In this document: positions 63,830 through 64,000 of the stretch, piece after piece | How positions within the stretch are numbered: the first letter of the stretch is position 1 | Layout: the number at the start of each line of letters is the position of its first letter | Notes under the pieces: model-generated | Database searches by the model: none | Told to the model about the DNA's origin: nothing | What the model saw: the letters and a program-made list of their open reading frames with translations, nothing else | From: Maribacter spongiicola | GTDB lineage: Bacteria; Bacteroidota; Bacteroidia; Flavobacteriales; Flavobacteriaceae | Length of the DNA stretch: 64,000 nt | Direction: 5' to 3' | NCBI RefSeq assembly: GCF_004364165.1 | Contig: NZ_SOAY01000011.1 | Location: forward strand, 930,001-994,000 | Translations under genes and position numbers: made by a program

Positions 63830-64000
63830 AAAAGACAACGGCGAAACTGTAGTCGTATCAGTTGCATCAGAAAGAGCAGAAGCTATTGGCGGTGTTCTAA
63901 TTGCCCTATTCGCAGCCTTAATGGCCATATCACAAATGGTCAATGGCGAATTAGAGGAAGAGATGATGATTGCACATAACAATGTTGTCAGTTATTCTAG
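63819..64000 (+). CDS. DUF4337-like membrane protein, N-terminal fragment
   Basis: The open frame from the ATG at 63819 (overlapping rdgB by 11 bp) runs off the right edge after 60 codons. It shows a short polar start, one hydrophobic helix (IGGVLIALFAALMAISQMV) and then an acidic helix with EEEMMIAHNNVVSY. The layout, one helix followed by a helix with alternating acidic and Asn residues, resembles DUF4337, but the segment is too short to be sure. Confidence 0.5.
   Translation, partial: MLNKKDNGETVVVSVASERAEAIGGVLIALFAALMAISQMVNGELEEEMMIAHNNVVSYS

Overview
This 64 kb window is AT-rich and almost wholly coding. It reads as core chromosome of a member of the Flavobacteriaceae (Bacteroidota), probably a marine one; the genus cannot be fixed from the sequence. 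Evidence: Bacteroidota-type promoters (TAnnTTTG, sometimes with an upstream TTG) sit before many genes; there are two TonB-dependent receptors with N-terminal carboxypeptidase-regulatory-like domains, one paired with a DUF4249 lipoprotein; there is a fused phosphoserine phosphatase/phosphoglycerate dehydrogenase; the GAPDH is 482 residues long; and the order bamD-rpoZ-coaBC-DUF4835-recN is the one usual in this phylum. I see no tRNA, rRNA, CRISPR array, insertion sequence, prophage or integrase.

Layout. 1-7.7 kb (minus): the start of a glycosyltransferase, fabI, recN, then the bamD/omega/coaBC/DUF4835 set, dapA and a conserved hypothetical. 7.7-13.7 kb (plus): a 5'-nucleotidase whose two domains are separate genes, an acetyltransferase, an erythromycin-esterase-like secreted protein, an FAH-family enzyme and a membrane AraC regulator. 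13.7-19.2 kb (minus): a Na+/H+ antiporter, ligA, a LOG-family protein, prmC and an acetyltransferase. 19.2-25.8 kb (mostly plus): ribD, a HAD protein, a DMT transporter, yigZ, dnaA, a LMW phosphatase and a tetrapyrrole-methylase-fold methyltransferase. 25.8-29 kb (minus): a lytic-transglycosylase-like protein, then the dapF-GNAT-mltG unit. 29-43.5 kb (plus, except DUF4294): a DegP/HtrA protease, gap, a coiled-coil membrane protein, trmD, rplS with a structured leader, monomeric icd, a TonB receptor/DUF4249 pair, an M42 peptidase and a NUDIX enzyme.

43.5-51.2 kb (minus): a small sugar module (SDR plus RbsD/FucU) behind a strong palindrome, hisS, a DUF6495-like protein, an Oar-like TonB receptor and the rpsF-rpsR-rplI operon. 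51.5-64 kb: a LytTR response regulator, the nadC-yihY-DUF2147-priA unit, rlmH, a PilJ-like sensor fragment, the serB-serA fusion, an alpha/beta hydrolase, a DUF3307/SatD pair, a methyltransferase, rdgB and the start of a DUF4337-like gene.

The gene content is mostly ordinary housekeeping: lysine/peptidoglycan precursors (dapA, dapF, mltG), lipid, CoA, riboflavin, NAD and serine synthesis, translation, replication and repair. I found no new multi-gene defence or mobile system. The observations most worth following are regulatory: a perfect 15-bp inverted repeat that would bury a start codon (10281-10322), an 18-bp tandem operator-like repeat before an AraC gene (12461-12500), a GntR/UxuR-like palindrome before the SDR gene (44857-44877), three genes whose promoter geometry predicts leaderless mRNAs (bamD, the DUF6495-like gene, rlmH), terminator hairpins set directly before start codons, and an unexplained 540-bp gap after rplS that ends in its own terminator.
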